From Microvirga aerophila (lineage in GTDB: Bacteria; Pseudomonadota; Alphaproteobacteria; Rhizobiales; Beijerinckiaceae), in assembly GCF_003332305.1 (NCBI RefSeq), contig NZ_QOIO01000020.1:1-64000 (forward strand): a DNA stretch of 64,000 nt, in the 5' to 3' direction. A program made the translations under genes and the position numbers. Every line of letters begins with the position of its first letter. Within the stretch, counting starts at the first letter, position 1. This document shows positions 51,428-60,698 of this stretch, one piece after another. Below the pieces are notes generated by a model. The model ran no database searches. It was not told the DNA's origin and was given only the letters and a program-made list of their open reading frames with translations.

Positions 51428-51709
51428 CTATGGCGCCGTCACTGGGCGCTCGGCCTGCGCGAGCTTGGACTTGGGCCGCTTGCAGGGGAGAGGGTCGAGG
51501 TTGCGTTTGCCGGTCTCGGACGAGACGCGCCAGACGCATCCGGTCTTTTGATCGACGTGAAGGACGAATCCGCCAGGGTTCGCCTGGCGGGCCGGAGCCA
51601 CGACTTTGGAGACATGGCCCTTTCCGGCATTCGTCACGACCGGCGCCGCGAACACGACGCCCGCGCCCGTCAGGAGCATGATCAAAGCAAGGCGGAGGGG
51701 GCGTGTCAT
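51428..51709 (-). CDS. Small secreted hypothetical protein
   Basis: A 93-residue protein with an N-terminal signal peptide (LALIMLLTGAGVVFAAPVV). The mature part has VSKVVAPARQANPGGFVLHV, a short GCVWRVS strand and a second Cys (PLPCKRPKS), so one disulfide is possible. Family not recognised. The 277 bp before it (51151-51427) hold no supported gene. Confidence 0.5.
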   Translation of the reverse strand: MTRPLRLALIMLLTGAGVVFAAPVVTNAGKGHVSKVVAPARQANPGGFVLHVDQKTGCVWRVSSETGKRNLDPLPCKRPKSKLAQAERPVTAP

Positions 51710-51830
51710 GGGTTTTGCCTTTGAGCAATCAACGCCATGAACTTAGGGCAGCGCTTGGGCCAGCGATGTATGAAAACGCACGTGGCTCGTCAGGTACTTC
51801 CAGGAATATGAACTCCGGCACATGAAGCCA

Positions 51831-52250
51831 TCAGGGAATGGCGTTCACGGGCCCTTGGGCCACGACCATGAAGACCGCGGACAGCACACTGATCAGGACC
51901 ATGGCGCCGATCAGAAGCGTGCTGACGGGAATGTGCCGGCTCATCCATGACAGGCGCATCGCTTCCTTGTGGTCTTGCCGCGCCTTTTCGTCATCGGGGG
52001 CAATTTGTTTCAACAGGCTGTCGATATCGTCGAGCAGATCGACCAGATGCTGCGACTGCGTTCTCTGCCGCCATCTCTGGCGTTGGTCTCCGGTCGTCTT
52101 GAGCCTGACCGTCCGAGCCTCCACATGCGCGGTCGCGTGGAGTTCCCTGCGGATCGCCATGATTCCGAGCGCCATCAGGATCGGCACCAGCGTGAGGAGC
52201 CCAAGGACGATCCAGTCTGCGGTGGAGAAGCTTGAGCGAAGAGTTTCCAT
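51831..52250 (-). CDS. Two-helix membrane protein of unknown function
   Basis: A 139-residue protein with membrane helices at residues 12-33 (WIVLGLLTLVPILMALGIMA) and 112-136 (STLLIGAMVLISVLSAVFMV), joined by a charged cytoplasmic helix (LVDLLDDIDSLLKQIAPDDE). ATG at 52250 with GGAG eight bases upstream is preferred over a GTG three codons earlier. It may share a transcript with the small Cys-rich gene just upstream (52382-52525). Confidence 0.6.
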   Translation of the reverse strand: METLRSSFSTADWIVLGLLTLVPILMALGIMAIRRELHATAHVEARTVRLKTTGDQRQRWRQRTQSQHLVDLLDDIDSLLKQIAPDDEKARQDHKEAMRLSWMSRHIPVSTLLIGAMVLISVLSAVFMVVAQGPVNAIP

Positions 52251-52381
52251 GGTCCGCACTCCACAGAAAATCGTGAGTGGCGCTATCGCGCTTCGGATCG
52301 GAGCATGCGGCTGCGTCCAGCTTTGCAGCCGTCATGTCCGATGCCTGGATTCAGGCAGCAGACGCTCCAGCCATAAATTTT

Positions 52382-52525
52382 TTAATGCCTGCCGCCACTC
52401 TCCGGAGCCTGGAGGCTCTTCAGGGCTTTCTCGCAGCGCTCGATGGAGCTGGTCGCTCTGCGTTCGATCTCCTGGGCGTTATGGCAGGGATTCTCTACGT
52501 CCTGGTGACAGAATTGGCATTTCAT
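52382..52525 (-). CDS. Tiny Cys-rich protein (47 aa)
   Basis: Minus-strand ATG at 52525 preceded by GGAGG with six bases spacing. The product starts MKCQFCHQDVENPCHNAQEI, a CxxC-x8-C arrangement followed by a helical tail with another Cys (SIERCEKALKSLQAPE). It could bind a metal or form disulfides. It was not obvious as a gene because of its size. The strong start signal, natural end and position ahead of the membrane-protein gene support it. No homologue recognised. Confidence 0.6.
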   Translation of the reverse strand: MKCQFCHQDVENPCHNAQEIERRATSSIERCEKALKSLQAPESGGRH

Positions 52526-52670
52526 CGCGGCCTCCGTCTCTCATGATCACAGGGGCCAACGTCGCGATGGATTCAGGGTTCCGGTCCCTGCAAACGACGA
52601 AGAAGGTTTGGTTCAACGCCCTCTCCGAACATGACGCGGTCTTAGCGACGAGGCCTGAAGCGCCGGCTGC

Positions 52671-52937
52671 TTAGAGACGCTCTGGCGCTGGTGCGTTGGC
52701 TGGCGAGAGAGCCGAAAGACTTGGACTGTTGACGTAGGACGGCGAGGAAAGGCCGTATTGAAGGGCCCATATGCATAAGCCGATGCCGATGATCACTGCC
52801 GCCCAATTAAGGATCTGGCTCGACAGCGTTCTAAGGGAAGCGGCCCCTGTAGGGTTCGGCGAATGCTGCGGCGGGAGATCTACTGGCATGACGATGACAA
52901 GAGCCTGACAAGCTGCGTTGCGGATGAAGGCAAACAA
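52671..52937 (-). CDS. Small single-helix membrane protein
   Basis: An 88-residue open frame with one membrane helix (ILNWAAVIIGIGLCIWALQY). A second ATG at 52889 (MPVDLPPQHS) is a possible start that would leave 72 residues; no ribosome-binding site clearly decides. Ser/Pro/Ala-rich C-terminus. Function unknown. Confidence 0.4.
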   Translation of the reverse strand: MFAFIRNAACQALVIVMPVDLPPQHSPNPTGAASLRTLSSQILNWAAVIIGIGLCIWALQYGLSSPSYVNSPSLSALSPANAPAPERL

Positions 52938-53206
52938 ACGACTTCGTTCTTCCTCGCGCCGGTATCGTATTCATGGGCCGACCCGAGTTTCGCCCGCTTT
53001 TGCGCGTGCCAGCGGAAATAAATTTATAGCAGAAGTGGCGCTGTATCACTAACGAATAAATCAGAAATATTTGAAGCGCCGTGCGTGCGGAAAGAAAAAG
53101 GCGTGGCGCCCCGCGCGGCCGATTTTTTGCCGCATTAGGCATTTCGCCAGATAGGGCCCATACTCGCGTCCGGAGCGGCCGCTGAGCTCCTTTCAGGAGT
53201 TCTTCG

Positions 53207-53443
53207 ATGCTAGCTTTGACGATTCCGGCCGTGCTCGGGCTTTTAGTGCTGTCGCAAGCTGCGGTGGCGCAGGAAGGTTCGGCCGCGAAAGGCCGCAATC
53301 CCGAAACCCCGGCGGCCCGAACCTATACGACGGAAGAATCCGCTGCTCTGTCGCGGGCGGCCCGTGAGAAAACCGAGGCTCAGGAGCGTGTCCGGGACCG
53401 CCGGATGAAAAGCATCGCGAAGGGCATCTGCACGGGTTGCTGA
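53207..53443 (+). CDS. Small secreted protein with a C-terminal Cys pair
   Basis: A 78-residue product with a signal peptide (LTIPAVLGLLVLSQAAVAQE), a charged helical middle (ESAALSRAAREKTEAQERVR) and the end GICTGC. AGGAG lies seven bases upstream of the ATG. The terminal CTGC could hold a metal or a lipid/haem-type ligand, but no family is recognised. The 270 bp before it contain no gene and should carry the promoter. Confidence 0.5.
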   Translation: MLALTIPAVLGLLVLSQAAVAQEGSAAKGRNPETPAARTYTTEESAALSRAAREKTEAQERVRDRRMKSIAKGICTGC

Positions 53444-53486
53444 CCGCGCCGGACTTGTCGGCGCGGGCGTATTGGCCCCTGATTGT

Positions 53487-54677
53487 TCAGACGTGAGTGA
53501 GCGCCTGTTCAAGATCCGCCAGCAGGTCATCCCGGTGCTCAAGGCCGACGGAGAACCGCACGAGTCCATCTGAGATCCCCATCTCGGCCCGGACTTCCGG
53601 CGAGAAGCGCTGGTGCGTGGTGGTCGTCGGATGAGTGACGAGACTTTTCGCATCACCCAGATTGTTCGAGATCCGGATGAGCTTGAGGGCGTTCATGAAC
53701 CGGAACGCTTCTTCCCGGCCTCCCTGGACCACGAGAGCAATCATGGTTGAGCCGCCGCTCATCTGCCGCTTGATGAGGTCCGCCTGCGGATGGTCGGGAC
53801 GACCCGGATAGGTGAGACGCTCGAGCTTCGGGTGATTGTGGAGCCGGTCGGCCAGAAACCCGGCGGTCTGCGTCTGGCGCTCCACCCGCAAGGGGAGGGT
53901 CTCGAGGCCCTTCAGGAGCACCCAGGCGTTGAAAGGGGACATGGACGGGCCAACCATGCGCAGGAACTGCTGTACCTTGGTCTCGATGAATTCGGCCGAA
54001 GCCAGAATCACGCCGCCGAGACATCGGCCCTGGCCGTCGATATGCTTGGTGGCCGAATAGACCACGCAATCGGCGCCCAGTTCGAGCGGTTTCTGCCAGA
54101 GCGGAGTCGCGAACACGTTGTCGACCGTGAGCGTTGCGCCGGCCGCATGGGCGATCTCGGCGACGCCCGCGATGTCGATGATCTCCAGGCTGGGGTTGGA
54201 GGGCGTTTCAAGCAGGAACGCTTTCGTCTCCGGTCTGACGGCTTGGCGCCACTCGTCGAGGTTCGGGCCGTCCACCAGGGTGCAGCCCACGCCGAAGCGA
54301 GGCAGGAGGTCTTCGACGATCCAGCGGCACGATCCGAAGAGGGCCCGGGCCGCGACCACATGATCGCCGGCTTGCACCTGTCCCATCATGGCGGCCGTGA
54401 CGGCCGCCATGCCGGTGGCCGTCGCCGCGGCGGCTTCCGCCCCTTCAAGCGACGCCATCCGCTGCTCAAAATTGGTGATCGTCGGATTCGCGTAGCGGGT
54501 ATAGCTGTAGCCGGCCTCCTCGTTCAGGAAGCGCTTTTCAGCGACCTCGGCGCGTTCGTAGATGAACCCTTGGGTGAGAAACAACGCTTCGGACGTCTCG
54601 CCAAAAGGCGTGCGCTCGTGGCCCTCATGAACCAGGCGGGTTTCAAGGTGATATGCGGCACAAGAAGAATTCGTCAT
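53487..54677 (-). CDS. metZ: O-succinylhomoserine sulfhydrylase
   Basis: A 396-residue PLP enzyme of the Cys/Met-metabolism family. Features: the N-terminal LVHEGHERTPFGETSEALFL, YTRYANPTITNFEQRMASLE, LLETPSNPSLEIIDI and the PLP-lysine motif SATKHIDGQG near residue 209, ending SDGLVRFSVGLEH. MetZ makes homocysteine directly from O-succinylhomoserine and sulfide, the standard route in Alphaproteobacteria. I see no SAM-II riboswitch upstream, which many relatives have; instead a perfect 6-6-6 palindrome lies 17 bp before the start. Confidence 0.9.
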   Translation of the reverse strand: MTNSSCAAYHLETRLVHEGHERTPFGETSEALFLTQGFIYERAEVAEKRFLNEEAGYSYTRYANPTITNFEQRMASLEGAEAAAATATGMAAVTAAMMGQVQAGDHVVAARALFGSCRWIVEDLLPRFGVGCTLVDGPNLDEWRQAVRPETKAFLLETPSNPSLEIIDIAGVAEIAHAAGATLTVDNVFATPLWQKPLELGADCVVYSATKHIDGQGRCLGGVILASAEFIETKVQQFLRMVGPSMSPFNAWVLLKGLETLPLRVERQTQTAGFLADRLHNHPKLERLTYPGRPDHPQADLIKRQMSGGSTMIALVVQGGREEAFRFMNALKLIRISNNLGDAKSLVTHPTTTTHQRFSPEVRAEMGISDGLVRFSVGLEHRDDLLADLEQALTHV

Positions 54678-54693
54678 AGCCCAAGTTTAAGGT

Positions 54694-54711
54694 TGTTCTA
54701 TATAAAGAACA
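54694..54711. promoter_or_regulatory. Palindrome upstream of metZ
   Basis: tgttct - atataa - agaaca is an 18-bp perfect palindrome in an AT-rich stretch between metZ and the gamma-glutamyltransferase gene. It lies where an operator overlapping the metZ promoter would be; the regulator is unknown. Confidence 0.4.
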
Positions 54712-54789
54712 AATGTTTTTTGCGGCGGAATGCCCGCTTTGGCGAGCGGTCCGGGTCTTCGCCGCAAAGGCGGCGAAGACCGTGTCCTT

Positions 54790-56545
54790 TTAACTGCCGA
54801 TGGCCACGCCCTCACGACGGCTGTCCGCGCCGCCTACGAAACCCGCAGGGGTCGCGACGATGGCCTGAATGCCGGAATTCTTGTCGATCAGCCTGACCTC
54901 ATGGCCCTTCGCTTCGAGGGCAGGCTTCCAAGTCTCCGCTTCGGTTCCGGCTTCCAGTTCGGTCGGACCGTTGCGGCTGCCGAAATTGGGTAGATCGACC
55001 GCCACCTGAGGGTCGAGTTTCCAGTCCAGAATCCCCACGAGGGTTTTGACCACATAGTTGATGATCAGGCTGCCGCCGGGCGATCCTACAAGAGCGTAAA
55101 GCTTGTTGTTGCTGTCGAGCACGATCGTGGGCGCCATGGAGCTGCGGGGCCGTTTGCCGCCTTCGACCCGGTTCGCGACCGGCTTGCCGTCATCCGTCGC
55201 CGCGAAGGAGAAGTCCGTCAGCTCGTTGTTGAGCAGGAAGCCGCCCTTGGTCATGAGCCTCGCGCCGAACCCGTCCTCGATGGTGGTCGTCATGGAAACG
55301 GCGTTGCCGTTCCGGTCGGCGATGGAGATGTGGCTCGTGCCGTTCTCGACGCCCTCCGATGCACCCCAGAGAAACGTCTTCTGGAACGGCGGATCGCCGG
55401 GCTGCGCCTTGCCCATGGATTTGTTAGGATCCACAAGCGCCGCGCGACTTTTCAGATAGCCGGGATCGGTCAGGCCCCGCACGGGCACGCTCACGAAAGC
55501 CGGGTCGGCCACATAGAGGCCCCGGTCCGCATAGGCCAAGCGTCCCGCCTCCGCGACCCAGTGAGCCGCCTCCGGCCCCGGCTTGAGGGCCGCCATATCC
55601 TGCGTCTCAAGCGTGCTCATGATCTGCTGCACGGCAAGCTGTCCGGAACTCGGCGGACCCATGCCGCAGATACGGTAGGTTCGATAGGAAGCCGCAGACC
55701 GGGTCCCGCTCCACGACCTTGTAGACCTTGAGATCGTCCAGGGTCATGTCGCCCGGGTTGGTGGGATGTCCGGTCACGGTCGTGACGATGTCCTGGGCGA
55801 TCTCGCCCGTATAGAAAGCATCAGCCCCTTTATCCGCGATGGTGCGCAGGGTCTGGGCGAAGGCCGGGTTCTTGAGAACCGTCCCAACCGCCTTCGGCTT
55901 GCCGTCCGCCTCATAGAAATAGGCTCGGGCCACAGGATCGTTCTGGAGGAATTTTTCCTGGGTCAGATGGCCGTTGAGGCGCGGCGAGATGGCAAAGCCG
56001 TTCTCCGCAAGGCGAATGGCCGGTTCCATTACGTCCTTCCAGGCCAGCTTGCCCCAGTTCTTATGAGCTGCTTCGAGAAGACGAACCGTTCCCGAAACGC
56101 CGACGGACCGTCCGCCGACCACCGCATCGTAGAACTTCATCGGCTTGCCGTCCGGCCCAAGAAAGCGTTCAGGCTTGGCGGCAGCCGGGGCTTTCTCTCG
56201 TCCATCGAGAGTGGTCATGGTCTGTCCATCCCAGAACACCATGAAGGCCCCGCCGCCGATCCCGGAGCTTTGCGGTTCGACCAGATTGAGAACCAGCTGC
56301 ACGGCGACTGCTGCGTCGACCGCGCTCCCGCCTGCCGCGAGAATCTGCCTTCCGGCCTCGGCGGCCAGGGGGTTCGCGGCCGCGACCATGTCCTTCGTGG
56401 CTGTTCCGGCCGATTTCGCCGTGCGGCCGGTCGGGGCCTCGGGAGCTGGCGCGAGGGCCTGCGCGAGGGCTGAACCCGAGAGGATGGTGGAGGCCAAAAA
56501 GCCAAGCCCGGCAAGGCTTCGCAGGGATGTTCCTGGGTCGATCAC
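54790..56545 (-). pseudogene. ggt: Gamma-glutamyltransferase, frameshifted in the large subunit
   Basis: The gene starts at 56545 with a signal peptide (LGFLASTILSGSALAQALAP) and GGT large-subunit motifs (DMVAAANPLAAEAGRQIL, GGSAVDAAVAVQLVLNLVEP, GIGGGAFMVFWD). Near 55685-55692 the frame changes: VVERDPVCGF is followed in another frame by YRTYRICGMGPPSSG and then the small-subunit start GTSHIS, with the catalytic Thr, and SMTTTIEDGFGARL. One extra base (or two missing) explains it. GGT releases glutamate from glutathione in the periplasm. Joined length is about 585, the usual size. Conserved residues survive, so a sequencing indel is possible. Confidence 0.87.
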
Positions 56546-56719
56546 TGACGTTCCTCCTCTGATCTTCGCCCGGCGTGAGACGGGCCGTAATGGAGATTAA
56601 CAAAGCAAGCTTCGTCCGCGCCACCCTCAAATCCTGCACCCGGACGATACAAGAACACACTGCTGCCTTGGTGTTTCGTTACCACTCGATTCGCGGCGGA
56701 GAACGATGAGGAGAGAGAC

Positions 56720-56950
56720 ATGTACGCTTACAATGTGTTTCGAAGTACGGGACCGGATGGACTCTCCTGCGCCGTACCCGAGGAGCGTTCGGTTCCCTCA
56801 TTCGTCACGAGTCCACTCTGGCAGTTCGAAGGACGCGTTGAAGGCGCGGAAGCGCCGCTTGGATTCGACGGCAGAGCCGCCATGGCGGGCGTTCGCTTTA
56901 ATGGCTTTTATCTCTTCGCCAGTTTCGAGAGCGGATCCTCCAACGAGTAA
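56720..56950 (+). CDS. Small hypothetical protein (76 aa)
   Basis: ATG at 56720 has GAGGAGAG six to thirteen bases before it. The product (MYAYNVFRSTGPDGLSCAVP; VRFNGFYLFASFESGSS) is Gly/Phe/Ser-rich and probably beta. No domain recognised. A strong terminator hairpin follows at 56972, so it may be a stand-alone gene. Confidence 0.5.
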   Translation: MYAYNVFRSTGPDGLSCAVPEERSVPSFVTSPLWQFEGRVEGAEAPLGFDGRAAMAGVRFNGFYLFASFESGSSNE

Positions 56951-56971
56951 GCCTCCGATGAACGATTTCAT

Positions 56972-57005
56972 GGCATGCCGAGGGGCGGACACCCCTCGGC
57001 ATGCC
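56972..57005 (+). terminator. Strong stem-loop after the 76-aa gene
   Basis: ggcatgccgagggg and cccctcggcatgcc form a perfect 14-bp stem around a 6-base loop, 22 bp past the stop codon. No T-run follows, so termination may need Rho, but the stem is very stable. Confidence 0.65.
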
Positions 57006-57110
57006 TGACGGACGCATCCCGATCTCCTGAACGGGCTTGATCTCCTGCGACGCCTGGTCTCTATCTTACTGAACCATCCGACGGCGCTTCGCCTCTTCCC
57101 GTTCCAAGAC

Positions 57111-58346
57111 GTGCACCCCTCATTAGCCCTTATCTGGACGATCACGGCCGCCACCACCTTGCTGCAGGGGGCAAACGGCCTGCTTCAAGCCCTGATGCCC
57201 CTCCGCATGCAGGCGGATGGCCTGTCAGTCTCGTCGATCGGCGTCGTGGCCGCAGCCTATGGGTTGGGCTTCTCCGTGGGCTGCTTCCTTGCGCCAGCCT
57301 TCATCCGGCATGTGGGCCATATCCGCGCCTTCGCGAGCCTGGCGGCGGTCGCAACAGTCGTCGTCCTGGCAATGACCCAGGCCCATTCCACTCTCGCCTG
57401 GGTGCTCTTGCGTGGCCTCACGGGAGTGGCGTTCGCCTGTGTCTTCACCGTCACCGACGGTTGGATCAGCGCTCGGGCCACTTCGAGCCACCGCGGGCGC
57501 ATCCTGTCCATCTACATGATCTGCACCAAGATCGCCCTGATGATCTCGCCTCTGGGCATCGGCCTCGGCAGCATCCGGGCCGATGGTCTGTTCATGCTGA
57601 TATGCGCCTTCTTGTGCCTGTCGCTGCTTCCCATCGCGGCGACCACCACGGAGGAGCCTCCCGCGCCACGCAGCGTGCGGATCAGGGTTCGAAGCCTGCT
57701 CGCAGCCGCGCCCTCGGCCGTAGTGGGCTCGTTCGCCGTTGGGTTGGTCAATGGTCCGGTCATCGCCATCACGCCTGTCTTCGGCGTCAGCATCGGCTTG
57801 AGTCAGGAACGGGCTGCGGCGCTCCTGTTCGCCCTGCAAGCCGGAAGCCTCGTGATGCAATGGCCGCTCGGCTGGCTGTCCGATCGGATGGATCGACGCT
57901 ATGTGATCGCGGGCCTCGCGGTCGGCACCTGCCTGATCTCCCTGCTGATCATTCTGGCAAGCGCGAATGGCGCCGGTTTATTGGTGCTGTTGGCTTTTGC
58001 CGCATGGGGCGGGCTCGCGCTATGCATCTATTCGGTTTGCGTGGCTCACGCCTGCGATATCGTGGATCCAGGGCAGATCGTATCGACGGTGGGCTCGCTG
58101 CTCTTCTCCTGGGCGGCAGGCGTCACGATCGGCCCGCTGTTCGGGGCTGTCGCAATGGACCTGATGGGACCCCAGGGGCTGTTCATCTACTCGGCCGTGG
58201 TGTCCTTCGCGTTCGCCATCTTCATCATTTCACGGATCTGGCGGCTGCAGCGCCCGCCCGCCAAGGGTGGGTTCGTCGACATCGCGCCGACCAGTTCCGC
58301 CACGGGGGCATTGAGCTCCCGGAAAGAAGAGAGCGCAACCAACTGA
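57111..58346 (+). CDS. MFS transporter (YcaD/DHA-like)
   Basis: A 411-residue membrane protein with twelve predicted helices in two six-helix halves: GLGFSVGCFLAPAFIRHVGH and GRILSIYMICTKIALMISPL in the first, GSLVMQWPLGWLSDRMDRRY in the second with the conserved loop G-x-x-x-D-R/K-x-G-R-R-like DRMDRRY, and a charged central loop near residue 185. It exports or imports a small molecule driven by the proton gradient; the substrate cannot be told. A GTG start at 57111 is used; there is no better ATG nearby. Confidence 0.82.
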   Translation: MHPSLALIWTITAATTLLQGANGLLQALMPLRMQADGLSVSSIGVVAAAYGLGFSVGCFLAPAFIRHVGHIRAFASLAAVATVVVLAMTQAHSTLAWVLLRGLTGVAFACVFTVTDGWISARATSSHRGRILSIYMICTKIALMISPLGIGLGSIRADGLFMLICAFLCLSLLPIAATTTEEPPAPRSVRIRVRSLLAAAPSAVVGSFAVGLVNGPVIAITPVFGVSIGLSQERAAALLFALQAGSLVMQWPLGWLSDRMDRRYVIAGLAVGTCLISLLIILASANGAGLLVLLAFAAWGGLALCIYSVCVAHACDIVDPGQIVSTVGSLLFSWAAGVTIGPLFGAVAMDLMGPQGLFIYSAVVSFAFAIFIISRIWRLQRPPAKGGFVDIAPTSSATGALSSRKEESATN

Positions 58347-58359
58347 CTGGCTGCGCTCT
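58330..58359. terminator. Stem-loop overlapping the MFS stop
   Basis: agagcgca (58330-58337) pairs with tgcgctct (58352-58359), an 8-bp stem bracketing the stop codon of the MFS gene. It could terminate both convergent genes. Confidence 0.4.
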
Positions 58360-58409
58360 AATAACCTCTCACGGAACAACGACTCTTTCAAAGCCGCTGA
58401 CGGGTCTGA

Positions 58410-59492
58410 TCAGAGGCCGGCGTGAGCCATCGCCAGGGCCGACACGTCCTCGTAGCGGCTGAGGCGCTTGTCGATCATCTCGTCGATCTTGCCGTAGACT
58501 TCCGCGACCGAAAGCTGGCGCGACTTGCGGCCGGCCTTTTCGAAGAACAGGGCCTTGTTGGCCTTGGCGGCTGCAGGAAACACGCTGGATGCGCTCTGCT
58601 TGGGCTTTGCGTCCAGGAGCTCCATGAACTTACGGGCGCTGTCGACGCCAAAGAAGTGCGACAGATAGAACTCCGATCGGCCAATCTCGCGGCCGAGCTT
58701 GTGCTCGATCTTCGTCCGGTCGCGCTTCTTCATTTCCGCCGCCATGACGCTGGAAAGGTAGGGATTGCCGCGCAGGCCGAGGATATGCTCCCGCATGGCC
58801 TCGTCCGGCACGGTCAGCTGACCGTCGATAACCCGGATCGACTGCGCTTCCGCTCCGAAGCCATACTTGGGCCCGAAGGAGCGAACGACCTCAAACCATG
58901 TGCTCGTGATGAACTGGTATAGCCCCTGCGCCGACGAGGTCGAAGCCTTGTTGGCCGGAATGAAGCTCGATTCCTTATCGGCCAGAGCCATCATGTAGAC
59001 GGGATCCACCCCTGTCTCGGTGGACGCGCGAAGGATCGCATCCACGATCCAGCGAGGAACGCGCATCTCGTCGAAGGTGAGAATGTCGACCCCGGTGGTT
59101 TCGGTTTCCTCGTGCCCTTCGCTCCCCTCCGAAAGCGGGGGCGACGTCATGGGCATGGACGTGATGATACGGGCCCGCAGGTCCCCGGCATCGGCCGGCT
59201 CATTCGGGACGAAAGCCTTCAAGGGGTCGGCTGCGGTCTCGGCGACCGAATGAGGGGCGGCGATCTTGTTGCCTTCGTTGGCCCCGGCCGGACCGATGGC
59301 CGCCGTGAGGGCGATCGTCAGACAGGCTCCCAGGCCGATCGTGGTGGTCAGGCGGATCAGGGTCTTGCGAACCCGTGATACTGCCGTAGCGCCTCTCGCG
59401 CTACGCGGCTGGAGCCAAAGAATATTTTCGCTGTCTTGGCAAAAAGCTGATGGCTGGCAAGCGTCAAGCGACGCCGTCAGGTCGACAGTCAT
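58410..59492 (-). CDS. Periplasmic lytic transglycosylase (SLT domain)
   Basis: A 360-residue protein. Residues 45-68 look like a signal or anchor (TTTIGLGACLTIALTAAIGP). The SLT catalytic domain starts near residue 140: VDAILRASTETGVDPVYMMA, then ADKESSFIPANKASTSSAQG with the catalytic Glu in DKESSF, and YQFITSTWFEV, the usual QFxxxTW motif. It cleaves peptidoglycan glycan strands without hydrolysis. The C-terminal 110 residues are helical and Lys-rich. The true start may be nearer 59381 because the first 37 residues lack signal-peptide character. Confidence 0.82.
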   Translation of the reverse strand: MTVDLTASLDACQPSAFCQDSENILWLQPRSARGATAVSRVRKTLIRLTTTIGLGACLTIALTAAIGPAGANEGNKIAAPHSVAETAADPLKAFVPNEPADAGDLRARIITSMPMTSPPLSEGSEGHEETETTGVDILTFDEMRVPRWIVDAILRASTETGVDPVYMMALADKESSFIPANKASTSSAQGLYQFITSTWFEVVRSFGPKYGFGAEAQSIRVIDGQLTVPDEAMREHILGLRGNPYLSSVMAAEMKKRDRTKIEHKLGREIGRSEFYLSHFFGVDSARKFMELLDAKPKQSASSVFPAAAKANKALFFEKAGRKSRQLSVAEVYGKIDEMIDKRLSRYEDVSALAMAHAGL

Positions 59493-59694
59493 TCAGTATC
59501 CCCCAAAAGATGCCGCATCAACAAAAGGCAGTTGTGCGGGTGTTCTTCATTGAAGTGCGAGGGGGTACCTGACGTCCTGATATGTTCAGAATGGGTCAGC
59601 TTGACCTTGTACAGGGCTAATTCACCTTCCAGTGCGGCGTCCTGCCGCTATATTTGCAACGATATCACGCGGAACTTTACTGAATACTCTCTAT

Positions 59695-60678
59695 TCAGCT
59701 AGGCCCTATTACCTGCTTAAGTCGTAGCCATGCTTCGTCGCTCGGGATGCCGAAGCGAAGGAGTTTTGGATCGTAATCAAATGCCCGGACCCAAACGCCG
59801 CGCCGCGCCAGCCGCTCGAACCAAGCTTGAGCGTCTTCGTGCGTTGCGAGGCGGAAGAGGGTGGTCCCTCCCACAATCTGGAAGCCTGCCTCCGTCAGAA
59901 GTTCATCGAGAGTATGGGCGCAGCGCGCCAAGCGGCCCTTCTGCTCCAACAGCCAGGTCTGATCGCCGAGCGCCTTGGCGCCCACCGCCAGGGCAGGGCC
60001 TGAAACGGCCCACGGCCCAAGTTCGAGCCGCAGACGGGCGGCGAAATCCGGGGTGGCGATCGCAAAGCCCAGTCTGATCCCGGCAAGGCCATAGGCTTTG
60101 CCGAATGATCGCAGAACGATGGTTCCGGGGATGTCGCGGGGCGCGACCGATACTCCGTCCGCGAAGTCCGCAAAAGCCTCGTCGACCACGAGCCAACCAT
60201 TGCGCCGATGTAAGGCCGATGCGGCCTCGGCGAGCTGGGCCGGGTCGATGACGCGTCCATCCGGGTTGTTAGGATTGACCGCGACGATCACATCGGGCGC
60301 GCCAGCCAAAGCCTCCTCAAGGTTGCTGACCGGGATGACCACGTGACCTTCCCGTTGCCAACTCCGCTCATGCTCGCTGTAGGTCGGACCCACGATTGCA
60401 ACCCTGGCCGTTCCACGCAGGCGTGGGAGCAGATGGATCAGGGCCTGCGTTCCGGGCGCCGCCGCGACACGGGACGGATCCGGGACCCCATAGGCTTGGG
60501 CCGCGACCCCTTCCAAATGGCGGACGCTCTGCGGCGACGGTAGCCGGGTGAAGGTATCGAGGCTCAGGGGTGGCAAGGGATAGGGATGGGGATTGATCCC
60601 CGTCGAGAGGTCCAACCATGGCTCCGGCGCTTCCGGAAAAAGCGCTTTTGCGTCATGAAGATTGCCACCGTGCTGCAT
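59695..60678 (-). CDS. cobC: Threonine-phosphate decarboxylase
   Basis: A 327-residue PLP aminotransferase-fold enzyme: LDLSTGINPHPYPLPPLSLD at the N-terminus, APGTQALIHLLPRLRG, VAIVGPTYSEHERSW, VNPNNPDGRVIDP, DEAFADF and the PLP-lysine LRSFGKAYGLAGIRLG. CobC/CobC-like CobD makes (R)-1-amino-2-propanol O-2-phosphate for the nucleotide loop of cobalamin. The N-terminal LSTGINP is typical for this enzyme. It diverges from cobD with only 20 bp between the start codons. Confidence 0.9.
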   Translation of the reverse strand: MQHGGNLHDAKALFPEAPEPWLDLSTGINPHPYPLPPLSLDTFTRLPSPQSVRHLEGVAAQAYGVPDPSRVAAAPGTQALIHLLPRLRGTARVAIVGPTYSEHERSWQREGHVVIPVSNLEEALAGAPDVIVAVNPNNPDGRVIDPAQLAEAASALHRRNGWLVVDEAFADFADGVSVAPRDIPGTIVLRSFGKAYGLAGIRLGFAIATPDFAARLRLELGPWAVSGPALAVGAKALGDQTWLLEQKGRLARCAHTLDELLTEAGFQIVGGTTLFRLATHEDAQAWFERLARRGVWVRAFDYDPKLLRFGIPSDEAWLRLKQVIGPS

Positions 60679-60698
60679 GCTTGCCCCGTTCGAATGTG

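Noticed and set aside
54678-54789. SAM-II riboswitch before metZ
   Set aside because: The expected conserved elements are not visible in the short AT-rich leader.
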